Positions 34,181 to 47,812 of a DNA stretch of 64,000 nt are shown here, piece by piece. The translations under genes were made by a program, and so were the position numbers. Numbering within the stretch: position 1 is the stretch's first letter; each line of letters opens with the position of its first letter. The notes beneath the pieces were generated by a model. The model did not search any database. It saw only the letters and a list, made by a program, of their open reading frames with translations, and was not told the origin of the DNA. Source of the stretch: Protula sp. h YS-2021 (Eukaryota; Annelida; Polychaeta; Sabellida; Serpulidae); the NCBI GenBank assembly GCA_949752745.1, contig OX457032.1:11109543-11173542 (forward strand). The letters are read 5' to 3'.

Positions 34181-36358
34181 ACAGCCTCGTGCTATCGCTC
34201 ACCGGTAATGGTCATTTTGGAAGAAGACAAAAACAAGGCGGTAATATCGGAGAATTTAGAGAGCGCAAGTTTTTTCCTATTTGTTTTTATTTTGTGAGAA
34301 ATATTCGACTTCATACGTCTCCCGCATGACCGGATGGCACGCTGGTTGGGGTAATGTGACTGTGGGGGGGGGGGGGGGGAGGGTGGATGGGGATTCACAC
34401 TGTGACTATCGCTGCCTTGATTGTCGAGTATGGATTCATTATATCAGATGTGTATCCAACGCTGGAAGGTAGACGTTGTTGGAACTTCCGTAAACAACTA
34501 AAATCCGACATTGATCTGGCGTCGGGTGCATTCAACGTCGCAAAATTTATAGTTTTTGCCATGATACTTTATCACCCGTAATTAATATATCTCTTCAAAG
34601 ATTTGTTAATTAGACAAGCTTATGAAAAGGTAAAGGTAATCATTATATTTCCTTGTAGAATTAGATCTCACCATGCGTCGTTTCTGTTGTGTACATTTCC
34701 GTTGTTGTTTCCGGCTCCCACTCTGTGGTTGAGGCGGGGCAAAGGTCACCGATCGGACCTTCACAGAATTAAGTGATATTGATTGGCATGGAGGTAATTT
34801 GACAAAGTATGCTTTAAATTACATTCATTTATTCCCCAGTTGAAATGACACATAAAATATGACAAAAACCAAACAGATGTAATACTGTTTATTATCAAAC
34901 AGTTGTTATGGAAACCTTAAAAACCGAGTGTGACCCCAACATGTTGTTATCAAGTAAGGTGTTGGCGTCAACGGCAGTAAATATGTTTAGTTTCATAAAT
35001 CGCACAGACAAAACAATATGGCGTCAGAACATCCTGACATATTAATATATAATATATAAAATGAAACGAGACATAAAAATTGGGATTGTCTGCTGCCCTT
35101 AAATATCATGTAATAATAATAATAAATAATAAATAATTAAATAAATAAAGTTAGCCTCAAGCATACCTGAAATGTCTAATAAAGCGTTCACAGTTACATA
35201 AGTGAAAAAGCTAATGAATGAGGTAATGCGATCGCATTTTGATTCGTCGACGTAATAGTTGGCAGCTATGCAGGACGCCGTAGCTGTGCATTCCTCTCGG
35301 CATTCTTCCTGAGTCACAGAAAAGACAAGAGCTAAGTGATCTCCGGTCACAAACGTGTCTTCCATGACGCAATAGCTGTTCATATCTAAAATAAAGAAGA
35401 TGAGAGTCTGAGGGAACTCTCCCAAGGTGAACTCCTAGATGGTGACCCCTCCCCCCACCCCGAGGTGAACTCCTAGATGGTGACTCCAACACCCCGAAGT
35501 GAAGTCCTAGGGGATGACCCCTTCTCCCTCCCCATCCCCGAGGTGAACTCCTAGGTGGTGACCCCTCCCCCCCACCCCGAGGTGAAGTCCTAGGGGATGA
35601 CCCCTTCCCCCCCCCCCCCATCCCCGAGGTGAACTCCTAGGTGGTGACCCCTCCCCCCACCCCGAGGTGAAGTCCTAGGGGTTGACCCCTTCCCCCCACC
35701 CCGAGGTGAAGTCCTAGGGGTTGACCCCTTCCCCCCACCCCGAGGTGAAGTCCTAGGGATGACCCCTCCCCACCCCGAGGTGAACTCCTAGGGCGTGAAT
35801 ACCCCCCCAACCCCAGTTGAATCCCCAGATGAACCCCCCCCCCCACGGTGAACTCCGTATAGGTGAACTACTTGACGGTGAACACTAGCCACCCTCCACC
35901 TTCTAGGTGAACTCCTCGGTGAACTCCCCCGTATGTTAACTCTCCCGTAGGGGAACTACCCCGATTTTTTATATGTTGTTAATCTACTCAATTACATTAA
36001 ATATTCTTTAAATAATAAGACACAGGATACCTAATCATAGATATTTATTCACTCAAAATTCACATAAATTCTAGCATAAATCATGAAAATTAAAAATATA
36101 TATATATTTTACAAGCACATAAAAGACACTAAATAAACTTTAACATCGGGGGAGTTCCTAGGATGTCAGAAGACGAAGATGAAAAAGAAGAAGAGAAAGA
36201 AGAAGAAAATGATGATGATGATGATGATGATGATCATGATGATGATGATGATGATGATCATGATGATCATGATCTTTAAAACACTCACCGATTCCATTAT
36301 TTGGGTACAGGTGCAGAAGAAATATCAACCATACAGTTTTTCTCAAAGTTACGAGCAT
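33003..36358 (-). CDS. Secreted protein with two PAN/apple-like domains, 3 exons
   Basis: Exons on the minus strand are 36358-36289, 35385-35167 and 33241-33003, all GT-AG and joined in phase 1 both times, giving about 175 residues. Residues 1-23 form a signal peptide (basic start, then VWLIFLLHLY). Exon 2 encodes a first PAN/apple-like unit with C52-x3-C56-x5-C62 (TQEECREECTATASC) and flanking C29 and C74. Exon 3 encodes a second with C127-x3-C131-x5-C137 (CARKCTRMSGCSAFN) and C149, then the stop. The identical cysteine spacing in both exons supports the family call. Such domains bind proteins or sugars outside the cell; the ligand here is unknown. Intron 1 carries a GAT microsatellite next to the donor and a C-rich minisatellite; intron 2 carries an ACGT-rich repeat. 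Confidence 0.78.
33960..34565. repeat. ACGT-rich dispersed repeat, copy 2, with (TAA)n and poly-G
   Basis: It lies in intron 2 of the PAN gene. It shares the phrases CCAACGCTGGAAGGTAGACG, TAAACAACTAAAATCCGAC and GGCGTCGGGTGCATTCAACG with the copies at 30.2 and 48.4 kb in diverged form. It contains an imperfect (TAA)n tract at 34088-34178 and a poly-G run near 34364-34379. Confidence 0.55.
35420..35945. repeat. C-rich minisatellite in PAN gene intron 1
   Basis: About 11 units of roughly 40-46 bp containing GAGGTGAACTCCTAGGTGGT and a CCCCTCCCCCCACCCC tract. Each unit holds at least three runs of four or more C (G on the transcribed RNA strand), so the intron transcript is rich in potential quadruplex sequence. 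Confidence 0.88.
36207..36272. repeat. (GAT)n microsatellite near splice donor
   Basis: About 22 GAT/CAT triplets end 16 bp from the exon 1 donor of the PAN gene (minus strand). If the donor were skipped, the RNA would encode a His/Asp run directly after the signal peptide. Confidence 0.9.
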
Positions 36359-37002
36359 GTTGTTGCCCCGCAACTGCTAACAACTTCCTGTAACATACAG
36401 GAATTACGTGTGATTTCACTACACATTTATTAAAACATCAAAAAATTACAAATTTTTTGCGAGAAAAATAGGTTTTTACTAGTATTTTGCCTTTCAACTT
36501 TAAAACTAGTTAATTTTACTTAGAAACTGTGGAAAATAGTAAAGCAACGAAATAGCTCAACTGCCTTATCCTTGGATGCTGCTCTATTGAATGATGGCAA
36601 ATTGAGTAAAAAATATATTCAGTATTCTTCTTTACTTTGCTAACGTTTTAAATTATCCGTTGGGCTAAACAAATATTAATCTGTAATGCCCAGAAATAGA
36701 CACAAATTTAATATATTATTACATCGAAATAGCTTACTCCTTACCGATTTTACGGTAATTAATATTTGCGCAGGCAAGTTACATCTACATCCTGATGTTG
36801 TTTACCTTCTAAATATTAACATTATATAAATGTTATTGGTAAATGCGAAAAAGAGAATTTTAGATGATGTCCTCTTTTTTATATGATATAATAGAAATAC
36901 CATGTGTTGTATTTTATACAGGGATGAGCTTTGTGAAATGTCAACATGGATATAAGCTTTCATATCTAATGCAGAATTTTCCAACCATGTGCGTGTGCCA
37001 GG
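36359..37002. other. AT-rich 5' flank of the PAN gene
   Basis: No gene is recognised. The promoter of the minus-strand PAN gene should lie here; I cannot point to a clear core element. Confidence 0.4.
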
Positions 37003-37215
37003 TAAATCAAACCAGATAAATCAAACCAGATAAATCAAACCCAGTAAATCAAACCAGATAAATCGAACCCGGTAAATCAAGCCAGATAAATTAAACCCGG
37101 TAAATCAAACCAGATAAATCAAACCCGGTAAATCAAACCAGATAAATCAAACCCCGTAAATCAAACCGGGTAAATCAAACCCCGTAAATCAAACCATTTA
37201 GATCAAACCAGGTTA
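37003..37215. repeat. 15-bp minisatellite, about 14 copies
   Basis: Units alternate AAACCAGATAAATC and AAACCCGGTAAATC, 14-15 bp each. Confidence 0.9.
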
Positions 37216-37285
37216 ATCCATCCGCACCTTTTGATTGTAGATAAAAGATAGAAAAACTCCATGAGTGTCGAAAAACACCAGTTTG

Positions 37286-40200
37286 CTTCTTGTCAGGCGT
37301 GATTCTTGTCAGACGTGATTCTTGCCAGACGTGATTCTTGTCAGACGTGATTCTTGTTAGACGTGATTCTTGCCAGACGTGATTCTTGTCAGGCGTAATT
37401 TTTGTCTGGCGTGATTCTTGTCAGACGTGATTTTTGTCAGACGCGAATCTTGCGAGACGTGATTCTTGTCAGGCGTAATTCTTGTCAGGCGTGATTCTTG
37501 TTGGACGTGATTCTTGCCAGTCGTGATTCTTGTCAGGCGTGATTCTTGTCAGGCGTGATTCTTGTCAGACGTGGTTCTTGTCAGACGTGATTCTTGTCAG
37601 ACGTGATTCTTGTCAGGCGTGATAGTTGTCAGACGTGATTCTTGTCAGACGTGATTCTTGTCAGGCGTGATTCTTGTCCGACGTGATTCTTGTCAGACGT
37701 GATTCTTGTCAGACGTGATTCTTGTCAGACGTGATTCTTGTCAGACGTGATTCTTGTCAGGCGTGATTCTTGTCAGACGTGATTCTTTTTAGGCGTGATT
37801 CTTGTCAGGCGTGATTCTTGTCAGACGTGACTCTTGTCAGACGTGATTCTTGTCATACGTGATTCTTGTCACACGTGATTCTTGTAAGACGTGATTCTTG
37901 TCAGACGTGATTCTTGTCAGGCGTGATTCTTGTCAGACGTGACTCTTGTCAGACGTGATTCTTGTCAGGCGTGATTCTTGCCCGACGTGATTCTTGTCAG
38001 ACGTGATTTTTGTCAGGCGTGATTCTTGCCAGGGGTGATTCTTGTCAGGCGTGATTCTTGTCAGACGTGATTCTTGCCAGCCGTGATTTTTGCCAGACGT
38101 GATCATTGTCAGACGTGATTCTTGTCAGACGTGATTCTTGCCAGTCGTGATTCTTGTCAGACGTGATTCTTGGCAGGCGTGATTCTTGTCAGACGTGATT
38201 CTTGTCAGACGTGATTCTTGTCAGACGTGATTCTTGTCAGACGTGATTCTTGTCAGGCGTGATTCTTGTCAGACGTGATTTTTGTCAGGCGTGATTCCTG
38301 TCAGGCGTGATTCTTGTCGGACGTGATTCTTGTCTGACGTGATACTTGTCAGGCGTGATTCTTGTCTGACGTGATTCTTGTCAGACGTGATTCTTGTCAG
38401 ACGTGATTCTTGTCAGACGTGATTCTTGTCAGGCGTGATTCTTGTCAGACGTGATTCTTGTCCGACGTGATTCTTGTCAGACGTGATTCTTGTCAGACGT
38501 GATTCTTGTCAGACGTGATTATTGTCAGGCGTGATTCTTGTCAGACGTGATTCTTGTCAGACGTGATTCTTGTCAGACGCGATTCTTGTCAGACGTGATT
38601 CTTGTCAGACGTGATTCTTGTCAGGCGTGATTCTTGTCAGACGTGATTCTTTTTAGGCGTGATTCTTGTCAGGCGTGATTCTTGTCAGACGTGACTCTTG
38701 TCAGACGTGATTCTTGTCATACGTGATTCTTGTCACACGTGATTCTTGTCAGACGTGATTCTTGTCAGACGTGATTCTTGTCAGGCGTGATTCTTGTCAG
38801 ACGTGACTCTTGTCAGACGTGATTCTTGTCAGGCGTGATTCTTGCCAGGCGTGATTCTTGTCAGACGTGATTCTTGCCCGACGTGATTCTTGTCAGACGT
38901 GATTTTTGTCAGGCGAGATTCTTGCCAGGGGTGATTCTTGTCAGGCGTGATTCTTGTCAGACGTGATTCTTGCCAGCCGTGATTTTTGCCAGACGTGATC
39001 ATTGTCAGACGTGATTCTTGCCAGACGTGATTCTTGTCAGGCGTAATTCTTGTCTGGCGTAATTCTTGTTAGGCGAGATTCTTGTCAGACGTGATTCTTG
39101 CCAGTCGTGATTCTTGTCAGACGTGATTCTTGGCAGGCGTGATTCTTGTCAGACGTGATTCTTGTCCGACGTGATTCTTGTCAGACGTGATTCTTGTCAG
39201 ACGTGATTCTTGTCAGGCGTGATTCTTGTCAGACGTGATTTTTGTCAGGCGTGATTCCTGTCAGGCGTGATTCTTGTCGGACGTGATTCTTGTCTGACGT
39301 GATACTTGCCAGGCGTGATTCTTGTCTGACGTGATTCTTGTCAGACGTGATTCTTGTCAGACGTGATTCTTGTCAGACGTGACTCTTGTCAGGCGTGATT
39401 CTTGTCAGACGTGATTCTTGTCCGACGTGATTCTTGTCAGACGTGATTCTTGTCAGACGTGATTCTTGTCAGACGTGATTCTTGTCAGGCGTGATTCTTG
39501 TCAGACGTGATTCTTGTCCGACGTGATTTTTGTCAGACGTGATTCTTGTCAGACGTGATTCTGGTCAGGCGTGATTGTTGTCAGACGTGATTCTTGTCAG
39601 ACGTGATTCTTGTCACACGTGATTCTTGTCAGACGTGATTCTTGTCAGACGTTATTCTTGTAAGGCGTGATTGTTCTCAGACGTGTTTCTTGTCAGACGT
39701 GATTCTTGTCACACGTGATTCTTGTCAGACGTGATTCTTGTCAGACGTGATTCTTGTCAGGCGTGATTCTTGTCAGACGTGACTCTTGTCAGACGTGATT
39801 CTTGTCAGGTGTGATTCTTGCCAAGCGTGAATCTTGTTAGACGTGATTCTTTTTAGGCGTGATTGTTGTCAGACGTGATTGTTGTCAGACGTGATTCTTG
39901 CCAGACGTGATTCTTGTCAGACGTGATTCTTGTTAGACGTGATTCTTGTCAGGCGTGATTCTTGTCAGACGTGATTCTTGTCAGACGTGATTCTTGTCAG
40001 ACGTGATTCTTTTCAGACGTAATTCTTGTCAGGCGTGATTCTTGCCAGGCGTGATTCTTGTCACACGTGATTCTTTTTAGGCGTGATTCTTGTCAGGCGT
40101 GATTCTTGTCAGACGTGACTCTTGTCAGACGTGCTTCTTGTCAGACGTGATTGTTGTCAGACGTGATTCTTGCCAGACGTGAATCTTGTCAGACGTGATT

Positions 40201-43200
40201 CTTGTCAGGCGTGATTCTTGTCAGGGGTGATTCTTGTCAGGCGTGATTCTTGTCAGACGTGATTCTTGCCAGACGTGATTCTTGCCAGACGTGATTCTTG
40301 TCAGACGTGATTCTTGTTAGGCGTGATTCTTGTCAGACGTGATTCTTGTCCGACGTGATTTTTGTCAGACGTGATTCTTGTCAGACGTGATTCTGGACAG
40401 GCGTGATTGTTGTCAGACGTGATTCTTATCAGACGTGATTCTTGTCACACGTGATTCTTGTCAGACGTGATTCTTGTCAGACGTGATTCTTGTAAGGCGT
40501 GATTGTTCTCAGACGTGATTCTTCTCAGACGTGATTCTTGTCACACGTGATTCTTGTCAGACGTGATTCTTGTCAGACGTGATTCTTGTCACACGTGATT
40601 CTTGTCAGGCGTGATTCTTGTCAGACGTGACTCTTGTCAGACGTGATTCTTGTCAGGCGTGATTCTTGCCAAGCGAGATTGTTGTCAGACGTGATTCTTT
40701 TTAGGCGTGATTGTTGTCAGACGTGATTCTTGCCAAGCGTGATTGTTGTCAGACGTGATTCTTTTTAGGCGTGATTGTTGTCAGACGTGATTCTTGTCAG
40801 ACGTGATTCTTGTCAATCGTGATTCTTACCAAGCGTGATTGTTGTCAGACGTGATACTTGTCAGACGTGATTCTTGTCAGACGTGATTCTTGTCAATCGT
40901 GATTCTTACCAAGCGTGATTGTTGTCAGACGTGATTCTTTTTAGGCGTGATTGTTGTCAGACGTGATTCTTGCCAAGCGTGATTGTTGTCAGACGTGATT
41001 CTTTTTAGGCGTGATTGTTGTCAGACGTGATTGTTGTCAGACGTGATTCTTGCCAGACGTGATTCTTGTCAGACGTGATTCTTGTCAGACGTGATTCTTG
41101 TCAGGCGTGATTCTTGTCAGACGTGATTCTTGTCAGACGTGATTCTTGTCAGACGTGATTCTTTTCAGACGTGATTCTTGTCAGGCGTGATTCTTGCCAG
41201 GCGTGATTCTTGTCACACGTGATTCTTTTTAGGCGTGATTCTTGTCAGGCGTGATTCTTGTCAGACGTGACTCTTGTCAGACGTGCTTCTTGTCAGACGT
41301 AATTGTTGTCAGACGTGATTCTTGCCAGGCGTGATTCTTGTCAGACGTGATTCTTGTCAGGCGTGATTCTTGTCAGACGTGATTCTTGTCAGGCGTGATT
41401 CTTGTCAGACGTGAATCTTGCCAGACGTGATTCTTGCCAGACGTGATTCTTGTCAGACGTGATTCTTGTCAGACGTGATTCTTGTCAAACGTGTTTCTCG
41501 TCAGACGTGATTCTTGTCAGACGTGATTCTTGTCAGGCGTGATTCTTGTCAGACGTGATTCTTGGCAGACGTGTTTCTTGTCAGGCGTGATTCTTGTCAG
41601 ACGTGATTCTTGTCAGACGTGATTCTTGTCAGACGTGATTCTTGCCAGTCGTGATTCTTGTCAGGCGTTATTCTTGTCAGACGTGATTCTTGTCAGACGT
41701 GATTCTTGTCAGACGTGATTCTTGTCAGACGTGATTCTTGTCAGGCGTGATTGTTCTCAGACGTGATTCTTGTCAGACGTGATTCTTGTCAGACGTGATT
41801 CTTGCCAGACGTGATTCTTGTCAGACGTGATTCATGTCAGGCGTGATTCTTGTCAGACGTGACTCTTGTCAGACGTGACTCTTGTCAGGCGTGATTCTTG
41901 CCAAGCGTGATTCTTGTCACACGTGATTCTTTTTAGGCGTGATTGTTTTCAGACGTGATTGTTGCCAGACGTGATTCTTGTCAGACGTGATTCTTGTCAG
42001 ACGTGATTCTTGTCACACGTGTTTCTTGTCAGACGTGATTCTTGTCAGACGTGACTCTTGTCAGACGTGATTCTTGTCAGGCGTGATTTTTGCCAGGCGT
42101 GATTCTTGTCACACGTGATTCTCGTCAGACGTGATTCTTGTAAGACGTGATTCTTGTCATACGTGATTCTTGTCAGACGTGATTCTTTTCAGGCGTGAAT
42201 CTTGTCAGACGTGATTCTTGTCAGACGTGTCTCTTGTCAGACGTGATTCTTGTCAGGCGTGATTCTTGCTAGGCGTGATTCTTGTCACACGTGATTCTTT
42301 TTAGGCGTGATTCTTGTCAGACGTGATTGTTGTCAGACGTGTTTCTTGCCAGACGTGATTCTTGTCAGTCGTAATTCTTGTCAGACGTGATTCTTGTCAG
42401 ACGTGATTCTTGTCAGGCGTGAATCTTGTCAGACGTGATTCTTGTCAGATGTGATTCTTGTCAGGCGTGATTCTTGTCAGGCGTGAATCTTGTCAGACGT
42501 GATTGTTGTCACACGTGATTGTTGTCAGACGTGATTCTTTTCACACGTGATTCTTGTCAAACGTGATTCTTGTCAGACTTGACTCTTGTCAGACGTGACT
42601 CTTGTCAGGCGTGATTCTTGTCACACGTGATTCTTGTCAGACGTGATTCTTGTAAGACGTGATTCTTGTGAGACGTGATTCTTGTCAGACGTGATTCTTG
42701 TCAGGCGTGAATCTTGTCAGACGTGATTGTTGTCAGACGTGATTGTTGTCAGGCGTGATTGTTGTCAGACGTGATTCTTGTCACACGTGATTCTTTTTAG
42801 GCGTGATTGTTGTCAGAAGTGATTTTTGTCAGACGTGATTCTTGCCAGACGTGATTCTTGTCAGACGTGATTCTTGTCAGGCGTGATTCTTCTCATGCGT
42901 GATTCTTGTCAGACGTGATTCTTGTCAGACGTGATTCTTGTCAGACGTGATTCTTGTCAGACGTGATTCTTGTCAGACGTGATTCTTGTTAGGCGTGATT
43001 GTTCTCAGACGTGATTCTTGTCAGACGTGATTTTTGTCACACGTGATTCTTGTCAGACGAGATTCTTGTCAGACGTGATTCTTGTCAGGCGTGATTCTTG
43101 TCAGACGTGACTCTTGTCAGACGTGATTCTTGTCAGGCGTGATTCTAGCCAGGCGTGATTCTTGTCACACGTGTTTCTTTTTAGGCGTGATTGTTGTCAC

Positions 43201-46200
43201 ACGTGTTTCTTTTTAGGCGTGATTGTTGTCACACGTGTTTCTTTTTAGGCGTGATTGTTGTCAGACGTGATTGTTGTCAGACGTGATTCTTGCTAGACGT
43301 GATTCTTGTCAGACGTGATTCTTGTCAGACGTGATTCTTGTCATACGTGATTCTTGTCAGACGTGATTCTTGTTAGGCGTGATTGTTCTCAGACGTGATT
43401 CTTGTCAGACGTGATTTTTGTCACACGTGATTCTTGTCAGACGTGATTCTTGTCAGACGTGATTCTTGTCAGGCGTGATTCTTGTCAGACGTGACTCTTG
43501 TCAGACGTGATTCTTGTCAGGCGTGATTCTAGCCAGGCCTGATTCTTGTCACACGTGTTTCTTTTTAGGCGTGATTGTTGTCACACGTGTTTCTTTTTAG
43601 GCGTGATTGTTGTCACACGTGTTTCTTTTTAGGCGTGATTGTTGTCAGACGTGATTGTTGTCAGACGTGATTCTTGTCAGACGTGATTCTTGTCAGACGT
43701 TATTCTTGTCAGACGTGATTCTTGTCAGGCGTGATTCTTGTCAGACGTGATTCTTGTCAGACGTGATTCTTGTCAGACGTGATTCTTGTCAGACGTGAAT
43801 CTTGTCAGACGTGATTCTTGTCAGATGTGATTCTTGTCAGACGTGATTCTTGTCAGGCGTGATTGTTGTCAGACGTGATTGTTGTCACACGTGATTGTTG
43901 TCAGACGTGATTCTTGTCACACGTGATTCTTGTCAGACGTGATTCTTGTCAGACGTGACTCTTGTCAGACGTGATTCTTGCCAGGCGTGATTCTTGTCAC
44001 ACGTGATTCTCGTCAGATGTGATTCTTGTAAGACGTGATTCTTTTCAGACGTGATTCTTGTCAGACGTGATTCTTGTCAGGCGTGAATCTTGTCAGACGT
44101 GATTCTTGTCAGACGTGATTCTTGTCAGACGTGATTCTTGTCAGACGTGATTCTTGTCAGACGTGATTCTTGTCAGGCGTGATTCTTGTCAGACGTGATT
44201 CTTGTCAGACGTGATTCTTGTCAGACGTGATTCTTGTCAGACGTGAATCTTGTCAGACGTGATTCTTGTCAGATGTGATTCTTGTCAGACGTGATTCTTG
44301 TCAGGCGTGATTGTTGTCAGACGTGATTGTTGTCACACGTGATTGTTGTCAGACGTGATTCTTGTCACACGTGATTCTTGTCAGACGTGATTCTTGTCAG
44401 ACGTGACTCTTGTCAGACGTGATTCTTGCCAGGCGTGATTCTTGTCACACGTGATTCTCGTCAGATGTGATTCTTGTAAGACGTGATTCTTTTCAGACGT
44501 GATTCTTGTCAGACGTGATTCTTGTCAGGCGTGAATCTTGTCAGACGTGATTCTTGTCAGACGTGATTCTTGTCAGACGTGATTCTTGTCAGACGTGATT
44601 CTTGTCAGACGTGATTCTTGTCAGACGTGATTCTTATCAGACGTGATTCTTGTCAGACGTGATTCTTGTCAGACGTGATTCTTGTCAGACGTGATTCATG
44701 TCAGACGTGACTCTTGTCAGACGTGATTCTTGTCAGGCGTGATTCTTGTCAGGCGTGATTCTTGTCACACGTGATTCTTTTTAGGCGTGATTCTTGTCAG
44801 ACGTGATTGTTTTCAGGCGTGATTCTTGCCAGGCGTGATTCTTGTCACACGTGATTCTTGTCAGACGTGATTCTTGTAAGACGTGATTCTTGTGAGACGT
44901 GATTCTTGTCAGACGTGATTCTTGTCAGGCGTGATTGTTGTCAGACGTGATTCTTGTCACACGTGATTCTTTTTAGGCGTGATTCTTGTCAGAGGTTATT
45001 CTTGTCTGGCGTGATTCTTGTCAGGCGTGATTCTTGTCAGACGTGATTCTTGTCAGACGTGATTCTTGTCAGACGTGATTCTTGTCAGACGCGATTCTTG
45101 TCAGGCGTGATTGTTCTCAGACGTGATTCTTGTCAGACGTGATTCTTGTCAGACGTGATTCTTGTCAGACGTGATTCTTGTCAGACGTGATTCTTGTCAG
45201 ACGTGAATCTTGTCAGACGTGATTCTTGTCAGATGTGATTCTTGTCAGACGTGATTCTTGTAAGGCGTGATTGTTGTCAGACGTGATTGTTGTCACACGT
45301 GATTGTTGTCAGACGTGATTCTTGTCACACGTGATTCTTGTCAGACGTGATTCTTGTCAGACGTGATTCTTGTAAGACGTGATTCTTGTGAGACGTGATT
45401 CTTGTCAGACGTGATTCTTGTCAGGCGTGATTGTTGTCAGACGTGATTCTTGTCACACGTGATTCTTTTTAGGCGTGATTCTTGTCAGACGTTATTCTTG
45501 TCTGGCGTGATTCTTGTCAGGCGTGATTCTTGTCAGACGTGATTCTTGTCAGACGTGATTCTTGTCAGACGTGATTCTTGTCAGACGCGATTCTTGTCAG
45601 GCGTGATTGTTCTCAGACGTGATTCTTGTCAGACGTGATTCTTGTCACACGTGATTCTTGTCAGACGTGATTCTTGTCAGACGTGATTCTTGTCAGACGT
45701 GATTCTTGTCAGACGTGATTGTTGTCAGACGTTGTTCTTGTCAGGCGTGATTTTTGCCAGGCGTGATTCTTGTCACACGTGTTTCTTTTTAGGCGTGATT
45801 GTTGTCACACGTGTTTCTTTTTAGGCGTGATTGTTGTCAGACGTGATTGTTGTCATACGTGATTGTTGTCAGACGTGATTCTTGTCAGACGTGATTCTTG
45901 TCAGAGGTGATTCTTGTCAGGCGTGATTCTTGTCAGACGTGATTCTTGTCAGACGTGATTCTTGTCAGACGTGATTCTTGTCAGACGTGATTCTTGTCAG
46001 GCGTGAATCTTGTCAGACGTGATTCTTGTCAGATGTGATTCTTGTCAGACGTGATTCTTGTCAGGCGTGATTGTTGTCAGACGTGATTGTTGTCACACGT
46101 GATTGTTGTCAGACGTGATTCTTGTCAGACGTGACTCTTGTCAGACGTGATTCTTGTCAGGCGTGATTCTTGTCACACGTGATTCTCGTCAGACGTGATT

Positions 46201-47812
46201 CTTGTAAGACGTGATTCTTGTCAGACGTGATTCTTGTCAGACGTGATTCTTGTCAGGCGTGAATCTTGTCAGACGTGATTCTTGTCAGACGTGATTCTTG
46301 TCAGACGTGATTGTTGTCAGACGTGATTCTTGTCAGACGTGATTCTTGTCAGACGTGATTCTTGTCAGACGTGATTCTTGTCAGGCGTGATTCTTGTCAG
46401 ACGTGATTATTGTCAGACGTGATTCTTGTCAGGCGTGAATCTTGTCAGACGTGATTCTTGTCAGACGTGATTCTTGTCAGGCGTGATTCTTGTCAGACGT
46501 GATTCTTGTCAGGCGTGATTCTTGTCAGACGTGATTCTTGTCAGACGTGATTCTTGTCAGACGTGATTCTTGTCAGGCGTGATTCTTGTCAGACGTGACT
46601 CTTGTCAGACGTGATTCTTGTCAGGCGTGATTCTTTTTAGGCGTGATTCTTGTCAGACGTGATTCTTGTCAGACGTGATTCTTGTTAGGCGTGATTGTTC
46701 TCAGACGTGATTCTTGTCAGACGTGATTCTTGCCAGACGTGATTCTTGTCAGACGTGATTCTTGTCAGGCGTGATTCTTGTCAGGCGTGATTCTTGTCAG
46801 ACGTGATTCTTGTCAGACGTGATTCTTGTCAGACGTGATTCTTGTCAGACGTGATTCTTGTGAGGCGTGAATCTTGTCAGACGTGATTCTTGTCAGACGT
46901 AATTCTTGTCAGACGTGATTCTTGTCAGGCGTGATTCTTGTCAGACGTGACTATTGTCAGACGTGATTCTTGTCAGGCGTGATTCTTGCCAGGCGTGATT
47001 CTTTTCAGACGTGACTCTTGTCACGCGTGATTCATTTTAGGTGTGATTCTTGTCAGACGTGATTGTTGTCAGACGTGATACTTGCCAGACGTGCTTCTTG
47101 TCAGACGTGATTCTTGTCAGACGTGATTCTTGTCAGGCGTGATTCTTGTCAGACGTGATTCTTGTCAGGCGTGAATCTTGTCAGACGTGATTCTTGTCAG
47201 GCGTGATTTTTGTCAGGCGTGATTCTTGTCAGACGTTATTCTTGTCAGGCGTAAATCTTGTCAGACGTGATTCTTGTCAGGCGTGAATCTTGTCAGACGT
47301 GATTCTTGTCAGGCGTGATTCTTGTCAGACGTGATTCTTGTCAGACGTAATTCTTGTCAGACGTGATTCTTGTCAGACGTGATTCTTGTCAGACGTGACT
47401 CTTGTCAGACGTGATTCTTGTCAGGCGTGATTCTTGCCAGGCGTGATTCTTTTCAGACGTGACTCTTGTCACGCGTGATTCATTTTAGGTGTGATTCTTG
47501 TCAGACGTGATTGTTGTCAGACGTGATACTTGCCAGACGTGATTCTTGTCAGACGTGATTCTTGTCAGACGTGATTCTTGTCAGGCGTGATTCTTGTCAG
47601 ACGTGATTCTTGTCAGGCGTGAATCTTGTCAGACGTGATTCTTGTCAGGCGTGATTTTTGTCAGGCGTGATTCTTGTCAGACGTGATTCTTGTCAGGCGT
47701 GATTTTTGTCAGGCGTGATTCTTGTCAGACGTGATTCTTGTCAGGCGTGAATCTTGTCAGACGTGATTCTTATCAGGCGTGATTCTTGTCAGACGTGATT
47801 CTTGTCAGGCAT
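37286..47812. repeat. 10.5-kb satellite array, 16-bp unit with higher-order repeats
   Basis: About 658 head-to-tail copies of GTGATTCTTGTCAGAC with no interruption and almost no change in unit length. Variants at fixed positions (AGGC, CACAC, TTTTTAGGC, CAATC) mark higher-order repeats. A series at 37829 recurs at 38693 (864 bp, 54 units); one at 43141 recurs at 43525 (384 bp, 24 units); one at 43795 recurs at 44243 (448 bp, 28 units). The common CACAC variant makes a perfect CACGTG E-box with the next base. It contains no ORF of note and lies between the PAN and TRIM-like genes. Confidence 0.97.

Noticed and set aside
35211..35846. Gly/Arg-rich minus-strand frames
   Set aside because: Translation of the C-rich intronic minisatellite in PAN gene intron 1.
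37286..47812. CRISPR-like regular repeats
   Set aside because: There are no unique spacers, the unit is 16 bp and uninterrupted, and the surrounding genes are animal; it is satellite DNA.
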